Assembly: GCF_009720725.1 (NCBI RefSeq)
Contig: NZ_WNKT01000042.1
Location: forward strand, 1-34,902
Source: Allochromatium palmeri
GTDB taxonomy: Bacteria > Pseudomonadota > Gammaproteobacteria > Chromatiales > Chromatiaceae
Direction: 5' to 3'
DNA: 34,902 nucleotides
This document shows, piece after piece, positions 8,494-16,721 of this stretch (within the stretch, counting starts at the first letter, position 1; every line of letters starts with the position of its first letter). The position numbers and the translations under genes were made by a program. The notes below the pieces were generated by a model that saw nothing but the letters and a program-made list of their open reading frames with translations, did no database searches and had not been told where the DNA came from.

Positions 8494-8783
8494 AAAGGTT
8501 TTCCTTCGGTTCGTGCCTGACGCATGAAGGCCGTGAGCGGTTCGCGGCCGATCACCACGTCGACGGGGCGGCGCAATCGACGCTCCAGTTCGCGCTCCAG
8601 GGCTTGACGCGCCAGCAGCACATTCGTCGGCAGGGGAGCGCTCGGCTCGATGTAGAGATCGACATCACCGCCACGCGCCTGATCATCGAGCGCCGAGCCG
8701 AACAGCCAGATCGCCGTATGGCCGTCGAAGTGCGTGTTTACCGCCTGATGGATGTGAGCGATATGTTCGGGAGTTAGTCGCAT
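8490..8783 (-). CDS. MntA-like minimal nucleotidyltransferase antitoxin
   Basis: A 97-residue nucleotidyltransferase-fold protein with the family signature FGSALDD...GGDVDLYIE (Gly29-Ser30, metal-binding Asp40 and Asp42). Expected role: transfer AMP to the HEPN toxin's active-site tyrosine and silence it. The start is ATG 8783 with AGGA 10-13 bases upstream. A longer frame from TTG 8843 is open, but its extra 20 residues are the copied sctN leader (SDTRTGPSLDDITD), not nucleotidyltransferase sequence. It could occasionally be made as an N-terminally extended form. Confidence 0.85.
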   Translation of the reverse strand: MRLTPEHIAHIHQAVNTHFDGHTAIWLFGSALDDQARGGDVDLYIEPSAPLPTNVLLARQALERELERRLRRPVDVVIGREPLTAFMRQARTEGKPL

Positions 8784-8798
8784 CGGGCCGTTTTCCTG

Positions 8799-8866
8799 GT
8801 CGGTGATGTCGTCGAGGCTCGGCCCCGTGCGCGTGTCGCTCAATCGCTGTGGCCCCCTGGCCGGTT
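8799..8866 (-). repeat. Leader repeat copy A (orphan sctN start region)
   Basis: The second copy of the 68-bp sctN leader, 87% identical to 7967-8034. It retains the AGGGGG ribosome-binding site and TTG start, but the reading frame now runs into mntA. Five of the 15 leader codons differ in sense from copy B, consistent with loss of constraint on one copy. Confidence 0.88.
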
Positions 8867-8935
8867 CCGGTGTGTCGCGTCGGTAGTATACTCAATCGCC
8901 ATCCAACCGATTCAGCACCGTCGAGCACGTCCGCC
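8867..8935. promoter_or_regulatory. Divergent control region between the two T3SS operons
   Basis: The short gap between the minus-strand leader repeat and sctW must hold the promoters for both directions unless transcription enters from further away. It contains the palindrome AGTATACT (8885-8892), which gives a TATACT -10-like hexamer on both strands. No convincing -35 element was seen. This is assignment by position plus a weak motif. Confidence 0.4.
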
Positions 8936-10063
8936 ATGTCCGGTTCAGGTTCGATTCAAGCCGATCTCACCAACCTCGCGGGTCTCCGTTCGGATCGCGA
9001 CGCGCCGCTGACGACCGGCGGGCACAGCGAGGGCCAGTATCGCGGCGAGCGCGTGGTGCTCGGCGACGAGCGCTCACTGCTCCAGGATGCCGCCGAGGAG
9101 ATGACCTTCCAGCATGGCGAGAGCGAGGAGAAGACGCTTGCGCGCCGCACCATCAGCGATGCCGCCAAGCAGAAAAAGGGCCTCGCCATGCTGCGCGTCA
9201 AGCAGGTGATGGACAAGCTCCCCGACCTGCGCAAGAACAATCTCGAGCGCGTCATGCAGATCCTGATGCGTCTGCGTCATGCCGAGTCGTTCGATCTGCG
9301 CCATCAGGTGCGCGAGCAATTCCGCGAGCCGTCCCATCAGTATGCCGCGCTGCTGGCGTTCGCCGAGCGTCTGCGCGAGGAGGGCGCGCCCGCGAGCCAA
9401 ATCGCCATGGCCGAGCGCGCCCTGCGCGAACTCGAAGCCGAACAGGGGCCGGCGATCCGCGCGGCGCTCAATATCGCGGACGTTGCCGACGCGTTCAGCC
9501 GCACCCAGCTCGGCGATTTGCAGACCCTGCGCGCAACCTATCGCGATGCCGTGCTCGACGCCTCCGGCCTGAGCGAGACCTTCAACACCCTGAAAGATCG
9601 CCATGGCGACTCCGAGCTGTTACAGGCCATCAAGTATCTGCTCAAGGCCCTGGCCGCCGACCTCGGGGCCGACGGTCCCTCGATCGACCCCGCCAAGCTC
9701 AGCGTGCTGCTCAACGATCTCTACCGGCTGGAACTGCTGACCGGTCTGCTGGAGGACTGCGCCACCCTAGTCGAACGCTATCGCACACCGGGCTGCGCGT
9801 TCAAGCCGAGCGACCTGCTCGGCGAGCTGCTCGCGCTCCAGGTCCAGACCTGGCTGAGGCCCGAGTCGATCACGCCGCTGCCGGGCAAGCTCGGCGTGCG
9901 CGAGATCGCCCAGGAGATCGGGTTCCTGCGCGAGTTCAGGGAACTGGCGCGCTCGATTCCGCTCAAGGCCTATGCCGACTGTGAGCAGCGTCCGCGCCTG
10001 CTCGACGCCATCCAGCAGGCCATGGACAGCGCCATTGAGCGCGAGGACGAGGAGGGCTATTGA
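8936..10063 (+). CDS. sctW: T3SS gatekeeper SctW (YopN-TyeA / HrpJ family)
   Basis: Gatekeeper that holds back effectors until contact and lets translocators go first. It has 375 residues, close to the sum of Yersinia YopN (293) and TyeA (92). The C-terminal region (about 290-375) therefore probably corresponds to a fused TyeA, and no separate tyeA follows. An early segment of Gln, Glu and Ser is followed by helical bundles, including the LRVKQVMDKLPDLRKNN region. I chose ATG 8936, which begins the Ser/Gly-rich secretion-signal-like N-terminus. An upstream in-frame ATG (8849) lies in the leader-repeat region. It opens the virA-like operon sctW-sycN-sctX-sctY-sctV. Confidence 0.92.
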   Translation: MSGSGSIQADLTNLAGLRSDRDAPLTTGGHSEGQYRGERVVLGDERSLLQDAAEEMTFQHGESEEKTLARRTISDAAKQKKGLAMLRVKQVMDKLPDLRKNNLERVMQILMRLRHAESFDLRHQVREQFREPSHQYAALLAFAERLREEGAPASQIAMAERALRELEAEQGPAIRAALNIADVADAFSRTQLGDLQTLRATYRDAVLDASGLSETFNTLKDRHGDSELLQAIKYLLKALAADLGADGPSIDPAKLSVLLNDLYRLELLTGLLEDCATLVERYRTPGCAFKPSDLLGELLALQVQTWLRPESITPLPGKLGVREIAQEIGFLREFRELARSIPLKAYADCEQRPRLLDAIQQAMDSAIEREDEEGY

Positions 10064-10064
10064 G

Positions 10065-10442
10065 ATGATCGGATCCGTGATCGACGCCTTCGCGCATGGC
10101 CTGGGCCTGACCGATTTCAGTTGGTCCAGGTGTCGGGGGGTGGCGGTCTTCGCCTTTGATCGGCGCGGCACGCTCTATCTGGAGGAACATCCCGAAGGAC
10201 TGCTGATGTATCTCAGCCGCGACTTCGACGCCCGTGAGTCGGTGCGGGCGCGGCTCACCCAGGCGCTGCGACTCTGTCACTATCGGCACAGCTGGCCGTT
10301 CGTTGTTCAGGCTGGACTGCGCGAGTCTTCGCATCTGGTCTTTCTGGTGCGTCTGCCGCTCGCCGAGGTCACACTGCCGGCCCTGGAGCAGGCGCTCGAC
10401 CTCCTGACGCGCCTGCACGATCAAACCGCGAGCGCCGTCTGA
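10065..10442 (+). CDS. sycN: SycN-like T3SS chaperone
   Basis: A 125-residue class I chaperone-like protein. Yersinia SycN is 123 residues, sits directly after yopN-tyeA, and partners YscB to deliver YopN. Shared features are the YLEEHPEGLLMYLSRDF strand pattern and the C-terminal helix LPALEQALDLLTRLHDQ. The ATG follows the sctW stop after one base, so the two are translationally coupled. A YscB-like partner may be the protein at 22983-23435. The assignment rests on length, position and hydrophobic pattern. Confidence 0.8.
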   Translation: MIGSVIDAFAHGLGLTDFSWSRCRGVAVFAFDRRGTLYLEEHPEGLLMYLSRDFDARESVRARLTQALRLCHYRHSWPFVVQAGLRESSHLVFLVRLPLAEVTLPALEQALDLLTRLHDQTASAV

Positions 10443-10465
10443 AACCCGAAACGAGGGCGATATCC

Positions 10466-10846
10466 ATGGATCACAAGATCGGCGGCTTTGCACCCGACCT
10501 GGGACTCGAAACCATCGGTCGGCTCGACGGCCCGGCCACCCGGCTGCCGGCCCAACGCGAGACCCGACTCACCGGCGGCCCGATCCGGCATTGGGTCGGC
10601 GAACTCTTCCAACCGACCACCCTCGATCAGACCCTGCGCCGATTCGCCCAGCCGCATCTGAGCGATCCGGCCCTGCTGACCCCGGCGCGCTTCGAGTCGC
10701 TGGTGCGCGACAGTACCCATGTGTTGAACGAACTGGCCGAACGCGACCAGGATCCCGTCCTCGCCGCTGCCGGTGAGCTGCTGGCGCGCGAACTGGAACT
10801 GCGCGATCTGCTGGCCGGCTATCGCGCGCTGCTGATGAGGGCTTAG
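10466..10846 (+). CDS. sctX: T3SS early-substrate protein SctX (YscX family)
   Basis: A 126-residue protein (YscX is 122) with the family's N-terminal substrate-like region and helical C-terminus (LGETIG-like start; LELRDLLAGYRALLMRA end). YscX is itself secreted and, with its chaperone YscY, interacts with SctV to allow export of early substrates. It is found only in Ysc-family T3SSs, which supports the classification. It lies between the sycN-like gene and sctY in the canonical order. Confidence 0.88.
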   Translation: MDHKIGGFAPDLGLETIGRLDGPATRLPAQRETRLTGGPIRHWVGELFQPTTLDQTLRRFAQPHLSDPALLTPARFESLVRDSTHVLNELAERDQDPVLAAAGELLARELELRDLLAGYRALLMRA

Positions 10847-10852
10847 ACCGCC

Positions 10853-11191
10853 ATGTGGAGTCAGGAGCATACCGATGTGCTGCGGGTGTTGGCCGACGTC
10901 TATCTGGAGCAGGACCGCGCCGGTGAGGCGTTGATCCTGCTACGCGCCTTGGCGCGGCTCGCACCCGCCGAGCCGGGCGTCTGGCGCGCACTCGGCTATG
11001 CCGCTCTGCGCGCCGGCGAGCCGGAAGAGGCGCTGAACGCCGCCGACGCCCTGTTGCGGCTGGAGGCGCCCAGCGCCGACAACGCGCCCATCCTGCTCCT
11101 GCGCGCTCAGGCCCTGCGCGCGCTCGGCCGCGCGGGCGAGGCACAGGACAGCCTCAACCGCTATCTGCAACAGCGACCGGACACCGCCTGA
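10853..11191 (+). CDS. sctY: T3SS chaperone SctY (YscY family, TPR)
   Basis: A 112-residue TPR protein (YscY is 114). Helical repeats show the TPR spacing, for example VWRALGYAALRAGEPEEALN and a second A-L-R-A-L-G-R-AGEAQ repeat. It is the partner and chaperone of SctX. The ATG is six bases after the sctX stop, and its own stop abuts the sctV ATG (TGAATG). Confidence 0.9.
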   Translation: MWSQEHTDVLRVLADVYLEQDRAGEALILLRALARLAPAEPGVWRALGYAALRAGEPEEALNAADALLRLEAPSADNAPILLLRAQALRALGRAGEAQDSLNRYLQQRPDTA

Positions 11192-13297
11192 ATGTTCACC
11201 CAAGCCCAAGCCATCCTGGGACTGGTCACGCGCCGTAGCGACATCCTGCTCGCGGTCTCGGTGGTCATGATCCTGTTCATGATCATCGTGCCGCTGCCGA
11301 CCCTGGTGCTCGATGTCCTGATCGCGGTCAACATGACCGCCGGCATGATCCTGCTGATGGTCGCGGTCTATATCCCCTCGCCGCTGGCCTTCTCGGTGTT
11401 TCCGGCGATCCTGCTCATCACCACGCTGTTTCGGCTGGCGCTCAACATCAGTTCCACGCGCCTGATCCTGCTCGATGCCGATGCCGGTGAGATTATCCAG
11501 GCCTTCGGCGAGTTCGTGGTCGGCGGCAACTTCGCCGTCGGCATGGTCCTATTTCTGATCATCACCATCGTGCAGTTCGTCGTCATCACCAAGGGCTCGG
11601 AGCGCGTGGCCGAGGTCAGCGCGCGGTTCTCGCTCGACGCCATGCCGGGCAAACAGATGAGTATCGACGGCGACATGCGCGCCGGTCTGATCGACATGGA
11701 CGAGGCGCGTCGGCGACGCGGGCTGGTCGAGAAGGAGAGCCAGCTCTACGGCTCGATGGATGGAGCCATGAAGTTCGTCAAGGGCGACGCCATCGCCTCA
11801 CTCATTATCACCGCCGTCAATCTGATCGGCGGCATCGCCATCGGCGTGCTGCAGAAGGGCATGACGGCAGGGCAGGCGGTCGAGGTCTATTCGATCCTCT
11901 CGATCGGCGACGGTCTGGTGTCGCAGATCCCAGGGCTGCTGATCTCGATCACGTCCGGCATCATCGTCACCCGCGTTTCGACCGATGAGTCGAGCAATCT
12001 CGGTTCGGACATCGGCGCTCAGGTGCTGGCCCAGCCCAAGGCGCTGCTGATCGCCGGCAGCCTGCTGTTTCTGTTCGCGGCCATTCCGGGCTTTCCCTAT
12101 CAGGTGTTTATCCCGCTCGGTCTGACCCTGCTCGGGTTGAGCTGGACGCTGATCCGGGTCGGGCAGGCCGAGGCGGCGGCCACGGCGGGTGGAGGCGTGA
12201 TCCCGGCCACGGCGCCGGCCGGTCAGCCTTCCAAGGCCAAGGCGCCGTCCAAGGGGCGTACCGGCGCGGTCGAGGACGAGTTTTCGCTGACCGTGCCGCT
12301 GCTGATCGATGTCGATGCGGCCCTGGAGCCGGTGTTGCGTGCGGATGAATTGAACGAGGCGCTGATCCAGGTCCGCCGCGCGCTCTATCTGGATCTCGGG
12401 GTGCCCTTCCCCGGTATTCATCTGCGCTACAACGCCAATCTGACCAACGGTGCCTATCAGATTCTGATCCAGGAGACGCCGATGGCGCAGGGGCGTCTGC
12501 GTCCCGGCTGGGTGTTCTGTCGCGAGGAGGCGCGCCATCTGGAGATGCTTGGGGTGCAGAGCGAGGGCGGCGACCGGTTTCTGCCCGGCGTCGAGACGCT
12601 CTGGATCGAGGAGCGGCATCGCGCTCTGCTTGATAAGGCCGGTATCGCTACGCTGGATCTGCCGCGCGTGCTGACTTTTCATCTGTCCTTCGTGCTCAAG
12701 AAATACGCGCCAGACTTCATCGGCATTCAGGAGACGCGCTATCTGCTCAGTCAGATGGAGGGCAGTTTCGGCGAGCTGGTGAAGGAGGTGCAGCGGGTGC
12801 TGCCGATCCAGAAGATCACCGAGATCTTTCAGCGTCTGGTGTCGGAGGAGATCTCGATCCGCAATCTGCGCACCATCCTGGAGGCGCTGGTCGAATGGGG
12901 ACAGAAGGAGAAGGATTCGGTGCTCCTGTGCGAATACATTCGCGGCACACTCAAGCGCTATATCAGCTACAAGTACAGCAGCGGGCAGAACATCCTGCCG
13001 GCCTATCTGCTGGCACCCGATGTCGAGGAGACCATTCGCGGTTCGATCCGTCAGACCTCAGCGGGAAGTTATATGGCGCTCGATCCGGCGGTGGCGCAGA
13101 AGTTCGTCGCGCACTGCAAGCAATCAATCGGCGAGCTGCGTCCGGGGCGGGCGCGGCCGGTGATCGTGGTGTCGATGGATATCCGGCGCTATGTGCGCAA
13201 ACTCATCGAGATGGAGCTGTATGAGGTACCGGTGCTGTCGTATCAGGAACTGACGCAAGAAATCACGGTGCAGCCGCTCGATCGCATCCTGTTGTGA
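11192..13297 (+). CDS. sctV: T3SS major export apparatus protein SctV (YscV/LcrD family)
   Basis: The 701-residue inner-membrane export gate (LcrD is 704), a nonamer that receives chaperone-substrate complexes. About eight membrane segments lie in residues 15-320, with the conserved cytosolic FHIPEP-family loop around [21 protein letters not shown] low-complexity linker (about 330-365, Ala/Gly/Pro/Lys) precedes the C-terminal ring domain, which ends at RILL. It is the last gene of the virA-like operon; the IS element begins 18 bases after its stop, so the insertion spared it. Confidence 0.98.
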   Translation: MFTQAQAILGLVTRRSDILLAVSVVMILFMIIVPLPTLVLDVLIAVNMTAGMILLMVAVYIPSPLAFSVFPAILLITTLFRLALNISSTRLILLDADAGEIIQAFGEFVVGGNFAVGMVLFLIITIVQFVVITKGSERVAEVSARFSLDAMPGKQMSIDGDMRAGLIDMDEARRRRGLVEKESQLYGSMDGAMKFVKGDAIASLIITAVNLIGGIAIGVLQKGMTAGQAVEVYSILSIGDGLVSQIPGLLISITSGIIVTRVSTDESSNLGSDIGAQVLAQPKALLIAGSLLFLFAAIPGFPYQVFIPLGLTLLGLSWTLIRVGQAEAAATAGGGVIPATAPAGQPSKAKAPSKGRTGAVEDEFSLTVPLLIDVDAALEPVLRADELNEALIQVRRALYLDLGVPFPGIHLRYNANLTNGAYQILIQETPMAQGRLRPGWVFCREEARHLEMLGVQSEGGDRFLPGVETLWIEERHRALLDKAGIATLDLPRVLTFHLSFVLKKYAPDFIGIQETRYLLSQMEGSFGELVKEVQRVLPIQKITEIFQRLVSEEISIRNLRTILEALVEWGQKEKDSVLLCEYIRGTLKRYISYKYSSGQNILPAYLLAPDVEETIRGSIRQTSAGSYMALDPAVAQKFVAHCKQSIGELRPGRARPVIVVSMDIRRYVRKLIEMELYEVPVLSYQELTQEITVQPLDRILL

Positions 13298-13315
13298 GCG
13301 GCGCCGGACCCTCAG

Positions 13316-13341
13316 TGTCAAGATAGTTGACGTCTGCTTCG
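13316..13341 (+). repeat. IS left terminal inverted repeat
   Basis: The sequence begins TGTCAAGATAGTTGACG and matches the complement of the right end with four mismatches over 26 bases. It lies 18 bases after the sctV stop. Confidence 0.88.
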
Positions 13342-13383
13342 GCTATCTTTCTTAATACATCTGAGGGCGCGAGGAACTGAGTG

Positions 13384-13878
13384 ATGAGTGGGTATTCCGA
13401 AGAACGCCGAGCGGCGATCGTGGCGAAGTTGCTGCCGCCGCAGAACCTGAGTCCGCGTGAGGTGGCCGAGCAGGAAGGGATCTCGTTGCCGACGGTCTAT
13501 AAGTGGCGCAAAGAGGCGCGGGCGGCGGGGCGCTGCCTGCCGGATGCCGATGCCACGGGGTCGAAGTCCTGGTCGTCGAAGGACCGCTTTGGGGCGGTGG
13601 TGGAGACGGCGGGGATGAACAGCGCGGAAGTGGCCGAGTACTGCCGGCGTCGGGGGTTGTATCCGGAGCAGTTGGCGCGCTGGCGTCAGGACTGTGAGCA
13701 GGCAGGGAACCTGAGTCACCAGGAGCGTCGGCGCGAGGGCGAGGAGCTGAAGGTGCAGCGTCAGCGCATTCGGCAGCTGGAGCGGGAGTTACAGCGCAAG
13801 GAGTCGGCCCTGGCGGAGACGGCGGCGCTGTTGGTGCTGTCAAAAAAAGCGCAGGCGATCTGGGGGGTAGAGGCGTGA
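13384..13878 (+). CDS. IS3-family transposase OrfA
   Basis: A 164-residue DNA-binding subunit. An N-terminal helix-turn-helix (about residues 5-45, including LSPREVAEQEGISLPTVYKW) binds the IS ends. A C-terminal leucine-zipper-like coiled coil (about 120-150) follows. The start is ATG 13384 with GAGGA upstream; a GTG three bases earlier is possible. The gene ends in a TGA that overlaps the orfB start, and it carries an in-frame A7 slippery run near its end. Confidence 0.92.
   Translation: MSGYSEERRAAIVAKLLPPQNLSPREVAEQEGISLPTVYKWRKEARAAGRCLPDADATGSKSWSSKDRFGAVVETAGMNSAEVAEYCRRRGLYPEQLARWRQDCEQAGNLSHQERRREGEELKVQRQRIRQLERELQRKESALAETAALLVLSKKAQAIWGVEA
13842..13848 (+). promoter_or_regulatory. 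Programmed -1 frameshift site (A7)
   Basis: Seven A residues sit in the OrfA frame as A AAA AAA, the standard IS3 slippery heptamer. A -1 slip here enters the orfB frame, which is open from this point on, so a single OrfAB transposase can be made. I did not identify a downstream stimulatory structure. Confidence 0.75.
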
Positions 13879-14942
13879 TGATCAGTGCCTCAGATCGCCG
13901 TCGCGCTGTGGAGCTGATCGAGCAGGCCCAACAGGCGGGAGCGCGCTTGGCGCCGGCCTGTGAGGTCTTGGGCCTGAGCGTGCGCACGTTTCAGCGCTGG
14001 ACGCGCGCCGGTGGCGTGCGCGAAGACCAACGCCCGACGGCCATCCGTCCCAAGCCGGCCAAGGCGCTCAGCCCCGCCGAGGAGCAGGCGATTCTGGACG
14101 CCTGCCATCGCCCCGAATTCGCCCATCTGCCGCCGGAGCAGATCGTCGTGCGTCTGCTCGATGAGGAGCAGTGCTATCTGGGCTCAGTCTCCAGCTTTTA
14201 CCGTGTGCTGCGCCGCCACGGGGAACTGGTCCATCGCGGGCGGGCCAAGACCCCGCGCCGTGCGCCGCGGCCCACGACCTATCAGGCCACCAACCCCAAT
14301 CAGGTCTGGTCCTGGGACTGTACCTGGTTGCCCGGACCGGTCAGGGGACTGTTCTTCTACCTGGTGATGATCGTCGACATCTACAGCCGCAAGATCGTCG
14401 GCTGGGAGGTCTTTCACAGTGAGTCGGCCCAGCACGCGCGCCTGGTCATCGAACGGGCGGTGCTCGCCGAGCGTCTCATCGATCAGCCCCTGGTGCTGCA
14501 CGCCGATAACGGCAGCGCCTTCAAAGGGGCTACACTTCTAGAGAAGCTCCATGAACTCAACATCACGCCCTCCTACAGCCGCTCACGCGTCTCCAACGAC
14601 AACGCCTACTCCGAGGCGCTGTTTCGCACCTGCAAGTACGTCCCGGACTATCCCGTCGACGGCTTTGCCGGCCTGGAGGACGCCCAGCGCTGGGTCTATG
14701 GCTTTGTCGGCGGCTACAACACCGAGCATCGCCACAGTGCCATCCGCTTCGTCACCCCCGCGCAGCGCCATCGCGGCGAGGATCCCCAGATCCTCGCTCA
14801 GCGCCACGCCCTCAACCAGGCCGCCCGCGACCAACACCCCGAGCGCTGGAGCGGGCCGACGCGCAACTGGACGCCGATCACGGTCGTCTCCCTCAACCCG
14901 GAGCGTGACCTGGATCACACGCCGTTAGAGCAAGCGGTGTGA
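13878..14942 (+). CDS. IS3-family transposase OrfB (DDE integrase domain)
   Basis: The catalytic part of the transposase, about 354 residues. A helix-turn-helix segment (SVRTFQRW) is followed by an rve-type DDE core. The first Asp is in VWSWDCTW, the second in LVLHADNGSAFKG and the Glu in NDNAYSEALFRTCKY. It ends just inside the right inverted repeat. The frame appears intact, so the element may still be active through the OrfAB fusion. Confidence 0.95.
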   Translation: MISASDRRRAVELIEQAQQAGARLAPACEVLGLSVRTFQRWTRAGGVREDQRPTAIRPKPAKALSPAEEQAILDACHRPEFAHLPPEQIVVRLLDEEQCYLGSVSSFYRVLRRHGELVHRGRAKTPRRAPRPTTYQATNPNQVWSWDCTWLPGPVRGLFFYLVMIVDIYSRKIVGWEVFHSESAQHARLVIERAVLAERLIDQPLVLHADNGSAFKGATLLEKLHELNITPSYSRSRVSNDNAYSEALFRTCKYVPDYPVDGFAGLEDAQRWVYGFVGGYNTEHRHSAIRFVTPAQRHRGEDPQILAQRHALNQAARDQHPERWSGPTRNWTPITVVSLNPERDLDHTPLEQAV

Positions 14943-14945
14943 CAA

Positions 14946-14971
14946 CGATGCAGGCGACAACTACCTTGACA
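14946..14971 (-). repeat. IS right terminal inverted repeat
   Basis: Read on the minus strand it begins TGTCAAGGTAGTTGTCG and pairs with 13316-13341 at 22 of 26 positions. It starts three bases after the orfB stop. Confidence 0.88.
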
Positions 14972-15066
14972 ATTACCGCGGAAAGCGCCTCGATTGTGTG
15001 AGCCAGATCAATGTTTCAAAAGATTTCGAGGTGTAGTGTGGGCGCGTTTTTCGATGGAGTGCGACG

Positions 15067-15666
15067 GTGATCGATTCTGGTGCCGGTACTTTGGAACGAT
15101 CCGTCGACCCGTTGGCGGATGCCTTACGGGCCATGGGGCATGCCGTCACCGCGCATCGTCTGTCCAATCGTCCCGACTCGCTTTACATCGGCCCGCGTGT
15201 GCGGATGCGTGAAGCCGAGATCATCTACCGCCGCCCCGAGCCGGGGCTGCTGCTGATCGTCCTCTATCGCCGGCTCGGCGAACGGCGCGTCACGCTGGCC
15301 AATCCCTTCGCCGAGCTGTTCGGCTTCCTGTCCTTGTGTGTCGAGCCGCGCTTCGGCTTGCGCCGCGTTCTGTGCCGCATCTCGACCAGTCCCTATCGCG
15401 ATCAGGGTGGACTGGACGACGCGCGTATGGTGCGACTGTGCGACCATCTGTTGGGGGCGGAGTGGGTCGAGTATGACCAGCATCCCTGGCTTGCGCAGGA
15501 GGCGGCGGCGTTGCGCGCGCGCCTGGAGCGGCTGCGGCCCGCGCGCGGAACCGGCGACCGACCGCCTAACATCCATCAATGCCCAGGGCCAGTCCGGCGC
15601 AAGCATCCACACACCTTTCCGGGGCCGATCAACACTCACAATAACGCTGCATCGCGAGGACTCTGA
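15067..15666 (+). CDS. LcrR-family T3SS protein
   Basis: This gene follows sctV once the IS is disregarded, as lcrR follows lcrD in Yersinia. Residues about 12-155 fit the LcrR/PcrR pattern: DPLADALRAMGH near the start, a central R-NPFAELF-like motif (LANPFAELFGFL) and a conserved SPYRDQGGLDDARM stretch. LcrR is a small accessory protein reported to affect low-calcium control of secretion. The 199 residues exceed the family length (about 146); the last 40 look like read-through into spacer. The start is GTG 15067 with GGAG upstream. The assignment is from remembered family pattern and context. Confidence 0.65.
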   Translation: MIDSGAGTLERSVDPLADALRAMGHAVTAHRLSNRPDSLYIGPRVRMREAEIIYRRPEPGLLLIVLYRRLGERRVTLANPFAELFGFLSLCVEPRFGLRRVLCRISTSPYRDQGGLDDARMVRLCDHLLGAEWVEYDQHPWLAQEAAALRARLERLRPARGTGDRPPNIHQCPGPVRRKHPHTFPGPINTHNNAASRGL

Positions 15667-15669
15667 ATC

Positions 15670-16686
15670 ATGATCGCACCCATCCACAACGCTTCGGTCG
15701 AGCGGGCGAACGACGCCGCCAGCAATCAGCTGCGGCTGTCGGTCGAGGATATGATCGTGCTGGTTGGCCTTGAGGCCATGCAGTTCCAGCAAGGCAAGAT
15801 TCGCAGCCAGTACCAGCACATTGCCAATCAACAGGCCTTCATGAAGAACCTGCAAAAGGCGGTCAATGCCGCAGCCCATACCAAGACGGGGCGACTGGAC
15901 AAAATCGTTTTTGATTACACTGATCCGGTGACCGGCAAGACTCAGAAGATGGATCTCAAAACCTTCATGGAGCGCTTTGGCATCGACACCCCCAAGACTG
16001 AGTATCACGGCATCGTCAAGTTCATCAAGGCTGTGATCGACGGCATTGGCAAATTGATGGGAAAGGCGGTCGAGTTCGTCAAGAAGAATTATCCCGATTT
16101 GGTCGATACGCTCAATGGAATCGGAAAATCGATCAATAAAGTGGTTGACTATATTGCCAATATTCTCAAAGCGATTGATAAGAATATCGGCGAGTTTATG
16201 AAAACAGATGTTGGTAAGGCCTTGGCTTTTTCAGCTGCCTTTGTGGGTGCTGGTGCGGCAGCCTTATTAGCACTTGGCACCTTTTTGCCTGCGGAACTCT
16301 CAATTTTGGCTGTCATGGGCATTGGCATTGGATTAATGGCTATCGCGAAATCGGCCAACATCAAGCTCGAGGACTTCGATCTCTACAAGCTGTTCAAAGG
16401 CGTGGTTGGGGAAGTGGTTGATTTTGGCGAAAAGCTCTGGGCATTTTTGCAAGAAAACCTGCAGGAGATCCTCGAGAACTGGACAGAATCTCTCGATGAA
16501 AGCCAATGGCAGGTTGTCGAAAATAACCTGAAATTTAGTTCGGACAGCGCCAACTCGATGGCGCAACAGGATCATCTGCGACTCTCAAATGCGCTCAACG
16601 AATACAATGAATTGACCCAAATGGTCAGCAACAATCTCAACAAGATGACGCAAATGAACATGAATGTGATCGGCAACATGCGTTGA
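15670..16686 (+). CDS. EspA/SseB-like T3SS protein with hydrophobic insertion
   Basis: A 338-residue protein whose two ends match the two short EspA-like proteins encoded downstream. The N-terminal helix (about 22-65, LSVEDMIVLVGLEAM) parallels ISEILLMIGIEAM. An MDLKTFMERFGI segment (95-105) parallels KLGDVLKKFGI. The C-terminal 40 residues share QMVSNN and VIGNMR. Between them (about 125-290) lies an insertion with a glycine- and alanine-rich hydrophobic hairpin (184-226) that could cross a membrane, as in translocators. EspA proteins form the needle-tip filament; one with a membrane hairpin is unusual. SD GAGGA precedes the ATG. DNA from about 15900 to 16550 is visibly AT-richer than its surroundings. 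Confidence 0.7.
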   Translation: MIAPIHNASVERANDAASNQLRLSVEDMIVLVGLEAMQFQQGKIRSQYQHIANQQAFMKNLQKAVNAAAHTKTGRLDKIVFDYTDPVTGKTQKMDLKTFMERFGIDTPKTEYHGIVKFIKAVIDGIGKLMGKAVEFVKKNYPDLVDTLNGIGKSINKVVDYIANILKAIDKNIGEFMKTDVGKALAFSAAFVGAGAAALLALGTFLPAELSILAVMGIGIGLMAIAKSANIKLEDFDLYKLFKGVVGEVVDFGEKLWAFLQENLQEILENWTESLDESQWQVVENNLKFSSDSANSMAQQDHLRLSNALNEYNELTQMVSNNLNKMTQMNMNVIGNMR

Positions 16687-16721
16687 CGCCCTGACACCTA
16701 AGCGCCAGCAGGAGATCGCTT

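Larger units (their letters stand above)
13316..14971 (+). mobile_element. IS3-family insertion sequence
   Basis: A 1656-bp element with two overlapping transposase frames and terminal inverted repeats of 26 bp matching at 22 positions (13316-13341; 14946-14971), starting TGTCAAG. No target-site duplication is visible: the flanks are CTCAG on the left and ATTAC on the right. The element may therefore be old or rearranged, or its outer bases may have been misread. It separates sctV from the lcrR-like gene, which are adjacent in Yersinia, so it probably split one operon. Confidence 0.92.

Noticed and set aside
11798-12682. A long minus-strand open frame (294 residues) opposite sctV
   Set aside because: It is the GC-rich shadow of sctV; its translation is Arg/Gln/Asp-rich with no recognisable domain and it lies wholly inside a highly conserved gene.
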